64,000 nucleotides of DNA from Streptosporangium sp040640155 (GTDB lineage Bacteria; Actinomycetota; Actinomycetes; Streptosporangiales; Streptosporangiaceae). The stretch lies in assembly GCF_040640155.1 (NCBI RefSeq), contig NZ_JBFABE010000019.1, positions 1 through 64,000 on the forward strand, written 5' to 3'. Position numbers and translations under genes: made by a program. Below are positions 33,122 to 42,147 of this stretch, piece by piece. Position 1 is the first letter of the stretch, and every line of letters starts with the position of its first letter. Under the pieces are notes generated by a model. That model did not search any database and was not told where the DNA came from. It saw only the letters and a list, made by a program, of their open reading frames with translations.

Positions 33122-33532
33122 GTGCCCAGGCTGTGTCAGGTGGTGCTCGACTGCACCGACACCAGAGCCCTGGCGGAGTTCTACCGATCTCTGCTGGGCC
33201 TGGTCTACCGGCCCGGCGACGAGCCCCCCGCGGAGGGACGGGCGGACGAGCGTGGCCGCGACTGGCTCGTGCTGAGAACTCCGGAAGGCGCCTCCCGGAT
33301 GGCCTTCCAGCGGGTCGACCGGCTGCCGGAGGTGACATGGCCGGAGGGGCGGGTGCCGCAGCAACTGCACCTGGACCTGACCGTGGACTCGGTCGAGGAG
33401 TTACGGGTCCAGCACGAACGCGTCCTGCGCCTCGGCGGCCGGCTGCTGCTGGACCGCGTCGACGATCCCGACGAGCCGCTCCGCGTGTACGCCGACCCGG
33501 CAGGCCATCCGTTCTGCGTTTTCGTCGCCTAG
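33122..33532 (+). CDS. VOC family (glyoxalase/bleomycin resistance-like) protein
   Basis: A protein of 136 aa from the GTG at 33122 (GGGGAG upstream). One full glyoxalase-like unit pair is seen: VVLDCTDTRALAEFYRSLLGL at the start, QLHLDLTVDSVEELR in the middle and VYADPAGHPFCVFV at the end, the usual metal-ligand and fold positions. This subclass is annotated only as VOC/glyoxalase-like; the substrate is unknown. Confidence 0.85.
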   Translation: MPRLCQVVLDCTDTRALAEFYRSLLGLVYRPGDEPPAEGRADERGRDWLVLRTPEGASRMAFQRVDRLPEVTWPEGRVPQQLHLDLTVDSVEELRVQHERVLRLGGRLLLDRVDDPDEPLRVYADPAGHPFCVFVA

Positions 33533-34080
33533 GTCCGTGATCGGAGAGGGGCCTTTTCGTCGTCCGGTTCCGTGATCCGGGAGAGGGACCGCCGGGTCAC
33601 CGCTCGCGGTGACGGCGAACGGCAGCGGCCCGGTGCGTCACCGGCGCGGACGATGCCGCTCGCCCTGACCGGTAGTGACACCGTGCCGGGCATCACCCGG
33701 CGACCGTCCGGCGACCGCCTGACGCACCCGACATGGGCGCGATTCGCGTGATGTCGAATATCGCGACAAGAAATCAAAAATCCTCTGTTACCCCTTTTTA
33801 AATTGAATTAACACCGGGATACCCCCACCCTGTCAACGGGACATCGGCTGAAATAACCGATAATCCACATATGGCTCATTCCAGCGAATAACCCCACGTC
33901 AACCGGTCGGCCGAATATTGCCGATAACAGTATTTCCATTGACACGACACGGCGGGAATGACACGTTTATCAATGTCCGGCGCCATTCACGAGGGATCGG
34001 AACCGCGCCCTTTCCCGACCGCCGGACAAGGTTCGCAGAACGACCTCTGCCCACGCTCGACCAAGCTCGGAGGTACGATC
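33533..34080. other. 548-bp gap, AT-rich in its right half
   Basis: No supported gene. From 33770 to 33960 AT content rises strongly (AAATCAAAAATCC, TTTTTAAATTGAATTAAC), probably promoter DNA for the secreted protein that follows. I see no clear inverted repeat. Confidence 0.55.
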
Positions 34081-34665
34081 ATGCGTCGATCACTTCGTAC
34101 GATCTCCATCACGGCCGGTATCGCAGGCGCGGTGTTCCTCGGGGGCTCGCCGCCCTCGGCGATCGCGGCCCCGGTGCGGTCCTCCCCCGCCCCCCCTCCC
34201 GCCGCCGCACCCACCCCCGCCCCGGCTCCGGGTTCCGAACGGTCCGCCGCCCGGGGCGAGGCGCGCCTGGAGAACAGGGGCCCCTCCTCCTCGCGGGACG
34301 CCCGGTCGGCGTCCGCGTACTGCGTCTTCCAGACCTACGGGGACTACGTCCACGTCTCCTCGTCCGCCTTCGAGGCCTCCGGGCACGGCTGGTGGGTGAA
34401 CGGCGACTGCAGCGCCACCCTGGCGGTCGTCACCGTGCAGCTCCAGCAGTACTACACCGACGGCGTCTGGAGGAACGCCGGCGCGCCGGGCAGCCAGACC
34501 GTGCGATCCGGCGGTGGCGCCGGCAACCGCGCGACCGGACGCGCCGCGTGCGTCAACGGCGGCCTGACGGGATGGCGTAGCGTCGTCGACGTGGACCTGG
34601 TCGGTCTCGCCGACGACCCGGGCAAGCTCTACACACCGAGCCGCAACATCTACTGCCGGCGATAA
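34081..34665 (+). CDS. secreted hypothetical protein
   Basis: A protein of 194 aa. GGAGG lies just before the ATG. A signal peptide (residues ~1-30) is followed by a Pro/Ala-rich spacer (SPAPPPAAAPTPAPAPG) and a globular part with three cysteines and aromatic residues (YCVFQTYGDYVHVSS, HGWWVNGDCSATLAVVTVQLQQYY, NIYCRR). It resembles small actinomycete exported proteins of unknown function. The next gene follows after 14 bp and may be co-transcribed. Confidence 0.75.
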   Translation: MRRSLRTISITAGIAGAVFLGGSPPSAIAAPVRSSPAPPPAAAPTPAPAPGSERSAARGEARLENRGPSSSRDARSASAYCVFQTYGDYVHVSSSAFEASGHGWWVNGDCSATLAVVTVQLQQYYTDGVWRNAGAPGSQTVRSGGGAGNRATGRAACVNGGLTGWRSVVDVDLVGLADDPGKLYTPSRNIYCRR

Positions 34666-34679
34666 CGGAAGAGGGCGAC

Positions 34680-35492
34680 GTGAGCATCGAACCCGACGAC
34701 ACCATGTTCGTGGCCCTGCACGGCGAACTGGTGCCGCACCCGTGGCGCGATCCTCTCGTCGCCTCCTCGGACGCCTACAGCCTCTTCCTGTCCAGGTCGT
34801 CCGCGATGGGATGGCTCACCGAGGCCACGTCGGACGCGTCCGGCGGCCTCTGGGGGATGAACGACGCCGGGCAGGGCCCCGGCGTGGGGTCTGAGCCGTC
34901 GCACATCGCATGGTTCCAGGTCTCGCTGACCGCGCCGGTTCCCGGCGACCGGCCGCTGCCGGTCCAGGCCTTCCTGTCGTGCGCGGGCGACGTCACGACG
35001 CGTCTCGGCACCTTGTCGCTGCGAGCGGTTCAGGTCCTGCTTCCGGTACGGGGCCCCGATCCGTCCGCGGAGACGCCGCCGGGTACGTCCTCGCGCCTGG
35101 GCGGCGTGATCCCCCTGCTCCAGGACGCGGGCTGGTTCGCCGACGGCGACCCGCGCCGCAGGACGGCGGTACGAATGACGCTGGACGGCGGGCGGGACCC
35201 GTCCGTCCGCTCGGCGGCACCCGGGATGCTCGGCTGGATGCGGGGCTTCGAGCAGGACGTCCTGCGGTGCGACTCGTTCTCCCTGACCGACGACCATCCG
35301 GTTCCGGCGTCCCCCGTCATCGACGAGCTGTGGCACGGCCCCGCCCGGCACAGGGCCACCTTCCACGGCGACCTCGCCGAATGGTCGACGGACGCCCTTG
35401 GATGGCTGGCCGCCTTCCTCGCCGAGGCGGCGTCCCTGCACGGGGTCGCCACCCCGTTGATGCTCACGATCGACCGCCCCGAGGAAGGCTGA
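34680..35492 (+). CDS. hypothetical protein
   Basis: A protein of 270 aa with a GTG start after GAAGAGG. I do not recognise it. There is no signal peptide or membrane segment; the composition is even and globular (SHIAWFQVSLTAP, TLSLRAVQVLLPV, WMRGFEQDVLRCDSFSL, DELWHGPARHRATFHGDLAEW). It follows the secreted protein by 14 bp, so they may form an operon. A hairpin terminator lies directly downstream. Confidence 0.75.
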   Translation: MSIEPDDTMFVALHGELVPHPWRDPLVASSDAYSLFLSRSSAMGWLTEATSDASGGLWGMNDAGQGPGVGSEPSHIAWFQVSLTAPVPGDRPLPVQAFLSCAGDVTTRLGTLSLRAVQVLLPVRGPDPSAETPPGTSSRLGGVIPLLQDAGWFADGDPRRRTAVRMTLDGGRDPSVRSAAPGMLGWMRGFEQDVLRCDSFSLTDDHPVPASPVIDELWHGPARHRATFHGDLAEWSTDALGWLAAFLAEAASLHGVATPLMLTIDRPEEG

Positions 35493-35498
35493 CCCCCA

Positions 35499-35523
35499 CG
35501 GCCTCTCGCCCCGGGAGAGGCCG
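35499..35523 (+). terminator. hairpin terminator
   Basis: A 9-bp perfect stem (CGGCCTCTC/GAGAGGCCG) with a 7-nt loop starts 7 bp after the stop codon of the preceding gene. Confidence 0.75.
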
Positions 35524-35616
35524 GCGCCCGCTGCCGAGCCCCGGCACAAGGGGCGGCTACGGCGACGAAGGATCAAAATACTTTTCAACTTTTGATATCA
35601 CTCTATGTGTCATCAA

Positions 35617-35633
35617 TTTCACTATAAGTGAAA
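35617..35633. promoter_or_regulatory. 17-bp dyad TTTCACT-ATA-AGTGAAA
   Basis: A perfect inverted repeat inside a 75-bp AT-rich island just before the GTG at 35651. The central TATAAG could itself be the -10 box, so a bound repressor would cover it. Confidence 0.6.
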
Positions 35634-35650
35634 ATAGGTAGTTTGACGGT

Positions 35651-36712
35651 GTGACAGAGACGATCGGCACCACCGGGTCGACGAAGCTGTCGAGCCGTGC
35701 GTGTGGCCACTCCCACTGTGAGAGCCATATCGTCGGCGTCGGCGCCGGACCGCTCCGGGAGTACTGCGAGCCGCTGGATCAGACCCGGTACGACGGTGAG
35801 ACCCGCGACGGCGGGACCACCGGGACACGCCCTGCCGTCCGGAGCCCGGATCCCGGGGAGACGGTGGGCACGGCCGCCGTCCGCGACGGGGTCCGGTCCG
35901 TCGAGGCGAGCCGGAGTGCCGAGTGGCCGGTCCACGACGCCGAGGACGAAGAACGGCGCCAGGTCATCGGACACGAGAGGACCCGGCACGAGAACACCGG
36001 GCACGAGAACACCGGGGGTCACGACAACACCGGACGCGCGAACACCGGACACGAGAGCCTCCTGGCGGCCGCCCAGCGAAAGGCCGCCGACCAGACAGCG
36101 CTGGCCACGCACGCCCTGAGCCTTCAGCAGCGGGAATGGCGGCGCGCCGAGGCCCTGGCCGTGAACAACAAGCGGCTGCAGGACACCTGCCAGGCGCTGC
36201 AGCGGGAGCTGACCGCCGCGCGGGAGGAGACCACCGCCGCGAGGATCCGCACCTGCCGGCTCGACTACCGGCTGACCACGTTGCGCGAGCAGTACGTCAT
36301 GGAGTTGCGCCAGCTGCACCAGGAGACCACCGAGCAGGTCCGGATCCTGCGCGCCGAGCTCACCACCGCCGGGAAGGAGATCGACGGCCTGCGCGTCGCC
36401 CTGTCGAGGGTCCGCGAGCAGACCCGGATCATGGGCGGGCGGGTCCCGGTCGCGGACGAGCCGGCCCACGTCGTACGCGCGCATGTCCCGGTCGCGCGCG
36501 AACAGCTCCCGGTCACGCCCGGCAGGCCCGGGTCCGCCACCTCGCCTGCCCGTGGGCGTCACCGCAGAAGGGCACCGAGCCACAGAGCGAACAGGCGCGG
36601 CCTGTGGCCGGGGGCGAGGCCGGACGGGTTGTCCTGGATGGGCACACGGCCGTCGGGAATCCTCTCCCCGACGCTGACAGCGATCGTGACCTGGCTGATC
36701 CGCCTCCGGTAG
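35651..36712 (+). CDS. coiled-coil protein with tandem GHENT repeats
   Basis: A protein of 353 aa with a GTG start. The N-terminus has CGHSHC...YC, possibly a degenerate zinc-binding cluster. Residues ~112-136 are a tandem repeat of GHENT/GHDNT/GRANT units, encoded by a ~15-bp DNA repeat at about 35988-36056. Residues ~140-265 form a long coiled coil (LATHALSLQQREWRRAEALA, LQRELTAAREETTAARI, REQYVMELRQLHQETTEQV). The C-terminal part is Arg-rich and ends with a hydrophobic stretch (ILSPTLTAIVTWLIRLR). Unknown family. The dyad directly upstream may be its operator. Confidence 0.65.
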   Translation: MTETIGTTGSTKLSSRACGHSHCESHIVGVGAGPLREYCEPLDQTRYDGETRDGGTTGTRPAVRSPDPGETVGTAAVRDGVRSVEASRSAEWPVHDAEDEERRQVIGHERTRHENTGHENTGGHDNTGRANTGHESLLAAAQRKAADQTALATHALSLQQREWRRAEALAVNNKRLQDTCQALQRELTAAREETTAARIRTCRLDYRLTTLREQYVMELRQLHQETTEQVRILRAELTTAGKEIDGLRVALSRVREQTRIMGGRVPVADEPAHVVRAHVPVAREQLPVTPGRPGSATSPARGRHRRRAPSHRANRRGLWPGARPDGLSWMGTRPSGILSPTLTAIVTWLIRLR

Positions 36713-36880
36713 CCGGAGGCGAACGACGACGGAGCAGACCCCGGTGGCGGATCGGGCGAGCCGCCCGGCGGCCCCGGCGGGAGGATCTGCGCCCGGCGAG
36801 GAGGCCGGCTCCCGCGGAAGACCACCTCCCGGTGAAATGATCGGCGACCGGCCCCCGCCGGAGACATGACTCGACGCACG

Positions 36881-37702
36881 TCATGCGCCCGGAGACGACA
36901 CCCCCTCGCACCGGGCGAGGTGTTCGACCAGGAGACGTACCAGGCCTTCCGGGTCCTCCCGGTGCGGGTCGTGCCCGGTGGGCAGGGACACCGACCGCAC
37001 CGGGGGCGCCTCCCGTACGGCCGCCCGCAGCTCGTGCTCCACCCACGCGCAGTACGCGTTCCAGGCGGGCACGAGACGGTCGGGGAACACCCCCGCGAAG
37101 GCCCGCGCGTCACCGCTGACGACGAGCAGCGGGCACCGCGCGGCGCGATAGGCGCCGAACCGGTCGAGGGCGTCTATCTCCCGCATGACCTGGAGGAAAG
37201 ACTCCGGGAGCCCCCGCCCCATCTCCCCCAGGAAGGCCGTCATCTCCCGGCACGCGCGCGCCGCCCCCGCCTCGTCCAGGCCGAGGAACTGCCCGGGTCG
37301 CGTGGGATTGCCGTGACCGTCGAGGTTGACCGCGAGCGGGCACTCCGGATGTCCCCCGGCCCACAACGCGGCGACCATGCCTCCCAGGGAGTGCCCTACG
37401 ATCACCGGCCGGTGAAGACCGAACGCCTCCACCACGGCGGCCACGTCCACCAGCACGTCCCGCCACGACCACGGCGCCGTGCCCGACTCGCCGTGCCCGC
37501 GCAGGTCCATGGCCACCGACCGGAATCCGGCGTCGCGGAGGAGGCTCGCGGAGGCGTCCCAGTCGGCGCGCGTCCGCCCACCGCCGTGCAGGAGGAGCAC
37601 GTCCTGACCGTACCCGCCGTGGTCCTCCGCCACGATCGGCACATCACCGCCCACGACCTCCCTGACCCCGCCCCTGTCGCCCCCGTCGCCTCTACCGCTC
37701 AT
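36881..37702 (-). CDS. alpha/beta hydrolase
   Basis: A protein of 273 aa from ATG 37702 (GTG 37714 possible). Complete hydrolase fold motifs: oxyanion HGGGRTRADW, VAMDLRGHGESG, nucleophile GHSLGGM (Ser of GxSxG), acid in VVSGDARAFAG and catalytic His in LPTGHDPHREDPEG. Soluble esterase/lipase-like enzyme; the substrate cannot be inferred. Monocistronic. Confidence 0.88.
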   Translation of the reverse strand: MSGRGDGGDRGGVREVVGGDVPIVAEDHGGYGQDVLLLHGGGRTRADWDASASLLRDAGFRSVAMDLRGHGESGTAPWSWRDVLVDVAAVVEAFGLHRPVIVGHSLGGMVAALWAGGHPECPLAVNLDGHGNPTRPGQFLGLDEAGAARACREMTAFLGEMGRGLPESFLQVMREIDALDRFGAYRAARCPLLVVSGDARAFAGVFPDRLVPAWNAYCAWVEHELRAAVREAPPVRSVSLPTGHDPHREDPEGLVRLLVEHLARCEGVSSPGA

Positions 37703-38053
37703 GTCGCCCGCCACCTTCCGCCCGCACTCCCCGTACGCCGTCCTTCGTAACAGCCCTGCGCGGTGACCGCGACGGCTTTTCCCCGGCGTCCCCGGCGCGT
37801 GGCGGCACGACTCCGGGCGGTGAAAGGACAGGTGTGACCGCTCCTCCCTGTACGAAACGTGATCCCGCCGGACGTAGCCGGTGCGGAACCGGTCGCCGCC
37901 GCGAAGCCGAGGACGACCGCGACAACCGCTACGTCGACCAGGAAAAAGAACACATTTCCCCTATCGCTTTGTACCGGGAATCCCGTTCCTCTTCTCCCTA
38001 TCTTCGAACGCGGCGCCGAAAGCGGCGTCCGTCCGAGACGAAAAGGATTCGCC
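37703..38053. other. divergent intergenic region
   Basis: 351 bp between the hydrolase and secreted-protein genes. A palindrome CGGGA-A-TCCCG lies at 37975-37985 downstream of an AT-richer stretch, a possible operator for the secreted-protein gene. No gene. Confidence 0.5.
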
Positions 38054-38707
38054 ATGCCCACCGACATCGACCCCGGTAAGGGGCCTCATACGACGCGGAA
38101 GACCAGGACGACGCGCGGAGCACTTCACCTCTCCCTGCTGGCCGGCCTCGTGACCGCCTCGGTGATCGCCGTCCCCTCCATCGGCCACGCCGCCACCGGA
38201 GCCGTGGTCCGGGTCAACGGGAACACCATCAGTCACATCGCCGGAGCGGGAGAAGCCAACCGCGTCCGCTTCTACAGGAGCGGTAACAAGATCATGGTGA
38301 AGGACGAGGTGCCCCTCACCCCGGGAGACGGCTGCGACGAGGTGAACGCCACCACGGTGAGCTGCACCTCGAACGGGGTCGGAGCGATCGTCGCGCTGCT
38401 CGGCGACGGCAGTGACTCCATCGCGATCGACATCCCCATGTCGAGCTACGTCGAAGGCGGCCCCGGCGCCGACGCCTACTACGGGGGCACGGCCCCGACC
38501 GCGAGCCAGGTCTTCTACCTCGGCGGGGAGGGCACCGACTGGGTCAGCTACGAGCTCACCGCACAGCCCGCGAGCGTGACCCTGGATCACCGGAACAACG
38601 ACGGCCGCATCGGGCTCGACCAGGACAACATCCAGCCCGGCGTGGAGAACGTGATCCTGAACCAGGGCGTCGCGACCCAGGGGATTCCTCCCGTACCAAC
38701 CGGATGA
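38054..38707 (+). CDS. secreted protein with RTX-like calcium-binding pattern
   Basis: A protein of 217 aa from ATG 38054 (AAAAGGAT upstream). A positively charged start is followed by a hydrophobic core (LSLLAGLVTASVIAVPSIGHA), an exported signal. The mature part has NRVRFYRSGNKIMVKDEV, DGSDSIAIDIPMSSYVEGGPGADAYYGG and GGEGTDWVSYELTAQPASVTLD, which recalls haemolysin-type GGxGxDxxxG turns seen in many actinomycete exported proteins. Calcium binding is likely; the function is unknown. Confidence 0.7.
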   Translation: MPTDIDPGKGPHTTRKTRTTRGALHLSLLAGLVTASVIAVPSIGHAATGAVVRVNGNTISHIAGAGEANRVRFYRSGNKIMVKDEVPLTPGDGCDEVNATTVSCTSNGVGAIVALLGDGSDSIAIDIPMSSYVEGGPGADAYYGGTAPTASQVFYLGGEGTDWVSYELTAQPASVTLDHRNNDGRIGLDQDNIQPGVENVILNQGVATQGIPPVPTG

Positions 38708-38763
38708 GGAAGCGGCCTCCCGGTTCAGCAGGGACCGCGCCGCCTCGACGGCCGCCGGCCGAC

Positions 38764-38797
38764 CTCGCGGGTCCCGGCCAGGCCGGCGACCCGCGAG
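38764..38797. terminator. strong hairpin between convergent genes
   Basis: Arms CTCGCGGGTC and GACCCGCGAG flank an inner CCGGCC-A-GGCCGG stem, giving a 16-bp stem with one bulged base. It lies between the end of the secreted-protein gene and the end of the DUF262 gene and can serve both. Confidence 0.75.
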
Positions 38798-38878
38798 AAG
38801 CCTCAGCGCGCCGGGTGGACCGACGGTCCCTTCGTCGGTGAAGATCCTGGCCCGTCGGCTCTCATCCGACGCTCACCC

Positions 38879-40750
38879 TTATGCGGGGAGAGTTTCCGGT
38901 GGCCCGGCCGGGCGCGGCCAGATTCGGATCAGGCGTTCCGCGAGCTTGGCCGAGCGCGCCGTTATGGTCTCCTCGGTCCACGCCTCCTGGTGGTCGGTGA
39001 CGAGCTCCGCGTTGAGCTTGAGCGTGGCGTGTCTGAGGAGCAGGTCTCGTTTGCCGATGTTCGGCTCCGGGTCGCTCAGGCCCCGTTCCTGTACCTCGGT
39101 GTTGGTCCACGGCCGGTTCGAGAGCTTGGGGTTGAGGCGATCGTTGACCAGGGTCAGGTTGCCCAGGGTCTGGACGAGGTGGTCCCTGCGCTGTCGCGCG
39201 GCGTGGTCGATCGCGTCTCCTCCCCAGTGCTCCCCCCAGCTCTGCGGCATCACGTGTTCGATCGTCAGACGTCCCCTGGGACAGTGCTCATGTTCCGACC
39301 ACCTGCGTCGGCGGTTGTCCTCAAGCGCCTCCAGCACCATCCGCAACCGGGTCTGGGTCAGGTCCTTGTAGACCCGCAGCCGCTCCATGGCCTCGACGAC
39401 CTCGTCGTCCGACGGCCAGTAGCCGGCGTTGGCGGTGGCGCCGGCGAAGAACGCCTCCGTGACGTCACCGGCCGCCTCGGGCCCGTTGCGGTCCAGCTCC
39501 CGCAGCAGATCTATGAGGATGCGACTGTAACTCTTGGTCGCCAGCTTGCACAGCATCCGGCGGGCCAGCCAGCTCTCCATCGATGTCAGCGCCTTGAGGC
39601 GCTGCGCCGCCGGCATCCGCTCTTCGGGCCATCGCAGGATCCACAGCAGGAAGGGGCCGACGACGGTGGCCTCCATGATGCGGATGACCCGGTAGTAGAA
39701 CGTCCCCTCCACCGAGTTCCAGGGAAGGTTCTCCAGTTCCTCGTAGACCTTCGCGTCGGCGGCCAGGTCGCGCATGACCTCCCAGGCCTGAAGCGCGGAG
39801 AGGCGCACATGGTCGCGGAACTCGCTGAAGACACGATCCGCCGGCACTTCGCGGAGCCGCTGCATGGTGAGCCAGTGCTGGAAGAAGGTGTCGACGTAGG
39901 GGCGGTAGAGCCGTCCCTGCCGGACGTTCCGCCGCCAGTGGTTGGAGTCGAAGGGCTTCCAATACTCCTGATACAGACTCTGGAGGTCTCCCCCCTGGTT
40001 CGTGGCCAGCTGGAACGCCAGGTTCTTGATCAGGTCTGCCGCGAGCAGTGGTGTCCCGCGGTGGTTGAGCGTCTCGAAGATGACCTGTGCGTTGTCACCC
40101 GGCTCGAGGTCGATCACCACCAGCTTGAGGTAGCTCCGCAGCACCTGGGTGAGCGCGGTGATCCGGTTCTGGCACTTCTCCGCGTCACCGCCGGGCTCGG
40201 CCCATTCGGTCAGCGTCTCGACGAAGAACCGGTGGGCCTGAACAATCGTGCTGGCGGCGAGTTCCTCGGGAATGTCCTGCTCGTTGTCCATGACGACACG
40301 GAACGCGTCCTGGTCGCGATCGGTGGGCCAAACCTTGAAGACCTCGTCCGGGCTCTCGGTCAGTTCCCTGCGGTTGAGGACGAGCGTCTGAAGCGCCTGG
40401 GCGTCCCGTGGAAGGCCATGTCGTTCGGCCACCAGTTGCGCGGCGTCCAGCAGGATCTGCAGAGTCGTCAGGCGCTGCTGGCCGTCGATGACGTTCCTGA
40501 CGGGGATGAACATGCTCGGTGACCACTGCTGTTCCAGGACGACGGCACCGAGGAAGTGCGGAGGGATCTCCTGGGCGCCGTACGCACCCGATTTGCCTTC
40601 CAGGACCTGTTCGGCAACGGCCCGCACATCCTCCCAGAGCGGTTCCCACTGATCGGCCTTGGTCCATACGTAGGGTCGCTGGAAAAGGGGAACCAGGTAA
40701 CGAATGTCGCGGCCGAAGATTTCAGCGGGGGTATGGGTGTCAGCCTTCAT
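38879..40750 (-). CDS. DUF262/DUF1524 (GmrSD-type HNH) nuclease
   Basis: A protein of 623 aa. The DUF262 ParB-like NTPase half shows PLFQRPYVW at 21-29 and DGQQRLTT at 89-96. The C-terminal DUF1524 half has the HNH-type LTIEHVMPQSWGEHW near residue 495 followed by LGNLTLVNDRLNPKLSN. This is the single-chain GmrSD architecture: type IV restriction enzymes that cut modified phage DNA using NTP. GAGGACGT precedes the ATG. It stands behind operon B in the same direction, 491 bp after the kinase stop, at the edge of the defence island. Confidence 0.9.
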   Translation of the reverse strand: MKADTHTPAEIFGRDIRYLVPLFQRPYVWTKADQWEPLWEDVRAVAEQVLEGKSGAYGAQEIPPHFLGAVVLEQQWSPSMFIPVRNVIDGQQRLTTLQILLDAAQLVAERHGLPRDAQALQTLVLNRRELTESPDEVFKVWPTDRDQDAFRVVMDNEQDIPEELAASTIVQAHRFFVETLTEWAEPGGDAEKCQNRITALTQVLRSYLKLVVIDLEPGDNAQVIFETLNHRGTPLLAADLIKNLAFQLATNQGGDLQSLYQEYWKPFDSNHWRRNVRQGRLYRPYVDTFFQHWLTMQRLREVPADRVFSEFRDHVRLSALQAWEVMRDLAADAKVYEELENLPWNSVEGTFYYRVIRIMEATVVGPFLLWILRWPEERMPAAQRLKALTSMESWLARRMLCKLATKSYSRILIDLLRELDRNGPEAAGDVTEAFFAGATANAGYWPSDDEVVEAMERLRVYKDLTQTRLRMVLEALEDNRRRRWSEHEHCPRGRLTIEHVMPQSWGEHWGGDAIDHAARQRRDHLVQTLGNLTLVNDRLNPKLSNRPWTNTEVQERGLSDPEPNIGKRDLLLRHATLKLNAELVTDHQEAWTEETITARSAKLAERLIRIWPRPAGPPETLPA

Positions 40751-41241
40751 ACGTCCTCAGGGAGCGTTGTCACGGGGAACCACCCGTAGGGTTTTTGAAC
40801 TCGACGAGTATTGCACTTTTCAGCAAGGAGTCGCGAGTGATTCGGCGTCACCCCTTACATACGAGAGTCTCTTTCATATCCTGAAGCGCGGTCGTGTACG
40901 CGGTACGCACCTGCTGCTCCTGACGGCCACCGGCCGTTTGGCGCCCTGGGCGTGACCGACGCCGGACATCGTCACCATGCCCCCGAAGGCGCTCGAAGAG
41001 GAGAGCCGCCTTACCCCGGCGAAGGCTCCGCCTTCTGTCGTGCGGTATTGAACACACCTGGCCCGGCATCCGGTCTCACGATATTGGATGATCGAATTTA
41101 TCGATTTCGACGTGCTCGGCGAAGACACCATTCGACAGAGGGAAAGGGGCAGGGGGCGGAGGAGTGCCTGGTATTCACCCCTGCCGGGAATACCCACCCC
41201 GCCGTCTCGCCCCGCACGCCCTTTCCGAGAGACCCCTCACA
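40751..41241. other. 491-bp gap between kinase and DUF262 gene
   Basis: Lower GC than the neighbours. No frame with family character; it presumably carries the DUF262 gene promoter. It could also hold the end of the operon B transcript, but no strong terminator hairpin is seen. Confidence 0.5.
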
Positions 41242-42147
41242 TTACGCGCCGATATTCCGGATGGCCGTCGCGTACATGTGCACCGGGTCGGTACGGAGTT
41301 CCCCGCCGATCAGCCCGGGGAGCGGCGGCAGGTCCCTGACCAGTGGTATCAGGTTCTCGAAGACCTCCAGAGCGCTCTTGGGGCGATGGCTGGGAGACTT
41401 CGCGAGCAACCGGAGCGTCACCCCTTCCAGTGCACGGGAGACGTCCGGCCGTCCTACGCCTGGGGGAGGCTCGCGCCGGCTCCGGTCGACCTCCGTCAGG
41501 AGGTCCTTCGAGGCGAACGGGCGCGAGCCGGTGAGCAGTTCGTAGAGCAGGCAGCCCACCGTGTACAGGTCACTGGAGCGGCTCGCCTCCGCACCGTCCG
41601 CCAGTTCCGGCGCCATGTAGCGCGCCGTCCCGGGGACCTCGCCGGTCTGGGTGATCTGCGAGAACTCCTTGGCTCCGAGCGTGGTCGCCACCCCGAAGTC
41701 GATCACTTTCACCGTGCCGTCCGGGCACATCACCAGGTTGCCCGGCTTGATGTCCCGATGGATCAGGCCGGCTTCGTGCGCGGCGGCCAGGATCGCGCAC
41801 ACCTGTGCCCCTACGAGCGCGACCCAGGACGCCGGAAGCGGTGACCGTTCGGCGATCAGGTCCGCGATCGTGTGACCCTCAAGGTATTCCAGGACGATGA
41901 AGAGCTCGCCCGCGTCGCTGCCGAAGTCGTAGACGACGGGCACGCCGGGGTGCCGCAGGCGGGCGGTGATCCGTGCCTCACGGTAGAAGCGGCGGGTGGC
42001 GTCGTTCTTCGTGACCAGGTCGTCCTGGTGGATCAGCTTGACCGCGACGGGGCGGTTGAGCCGCAGGTCCGATCCCTGCCAGACGACCCCCATCCCGCCT
42101 CGGGCGATGGGGGCGGAGAGCCGGTAGCGGTCGGCGACGGTCCTCAC
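41242..42147 (-). CDS. Ser/Thr protein kinase coupled to UvrD-like helicase
   Basis: A protein of 301 aa with a GTG start that overlaps the helicase stop (GTGA, 42144-42147). Active kinase motifs: IARGGMGVVWQG at 14-25, Lys37 in VAVK, HRDIKPGNLV, VIDFGVAT, PGTARYMAPE. The C-terminal tail LIPLVRDLPPLPGLIGG and PVHMYATAIRNIGA matches the tail of the kinase at 25104, so this subgroup has a conserved extra element, perhaps for docking or regulation. No membrane helix. Translational coupling to a RelE-UvrD helicase in a defence island suggests it phosphorylates or responds to that machinery (inference). Confidence 0.9.
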   Translation of the reverse strand: MRTVADRYRLSAPIARGGMGVVWQGSDLRLNRPVAVKLIHQDDLVTKNDATRRFYREARITARLRHPGVPVVYDFGSDAGELFIVLEYLEGHTIADLIAERSPLPASWVALVGAQVCAILAAAHEAGLIHRDIKPGNLVMCPDGTVKVIDFGVATTLGAKEFSQITQTGEVPGTARYMAPELADGAEASRSSDLYTVGCLLYELLTGSRPFASKDLLTEVDRSRREPPPGVGRPDVSRALEGVTLRLLAKSPSHRPKSALEVFENLIPLVRDLPPLPGLIGGELRTDPVHMYATAIRNIGA

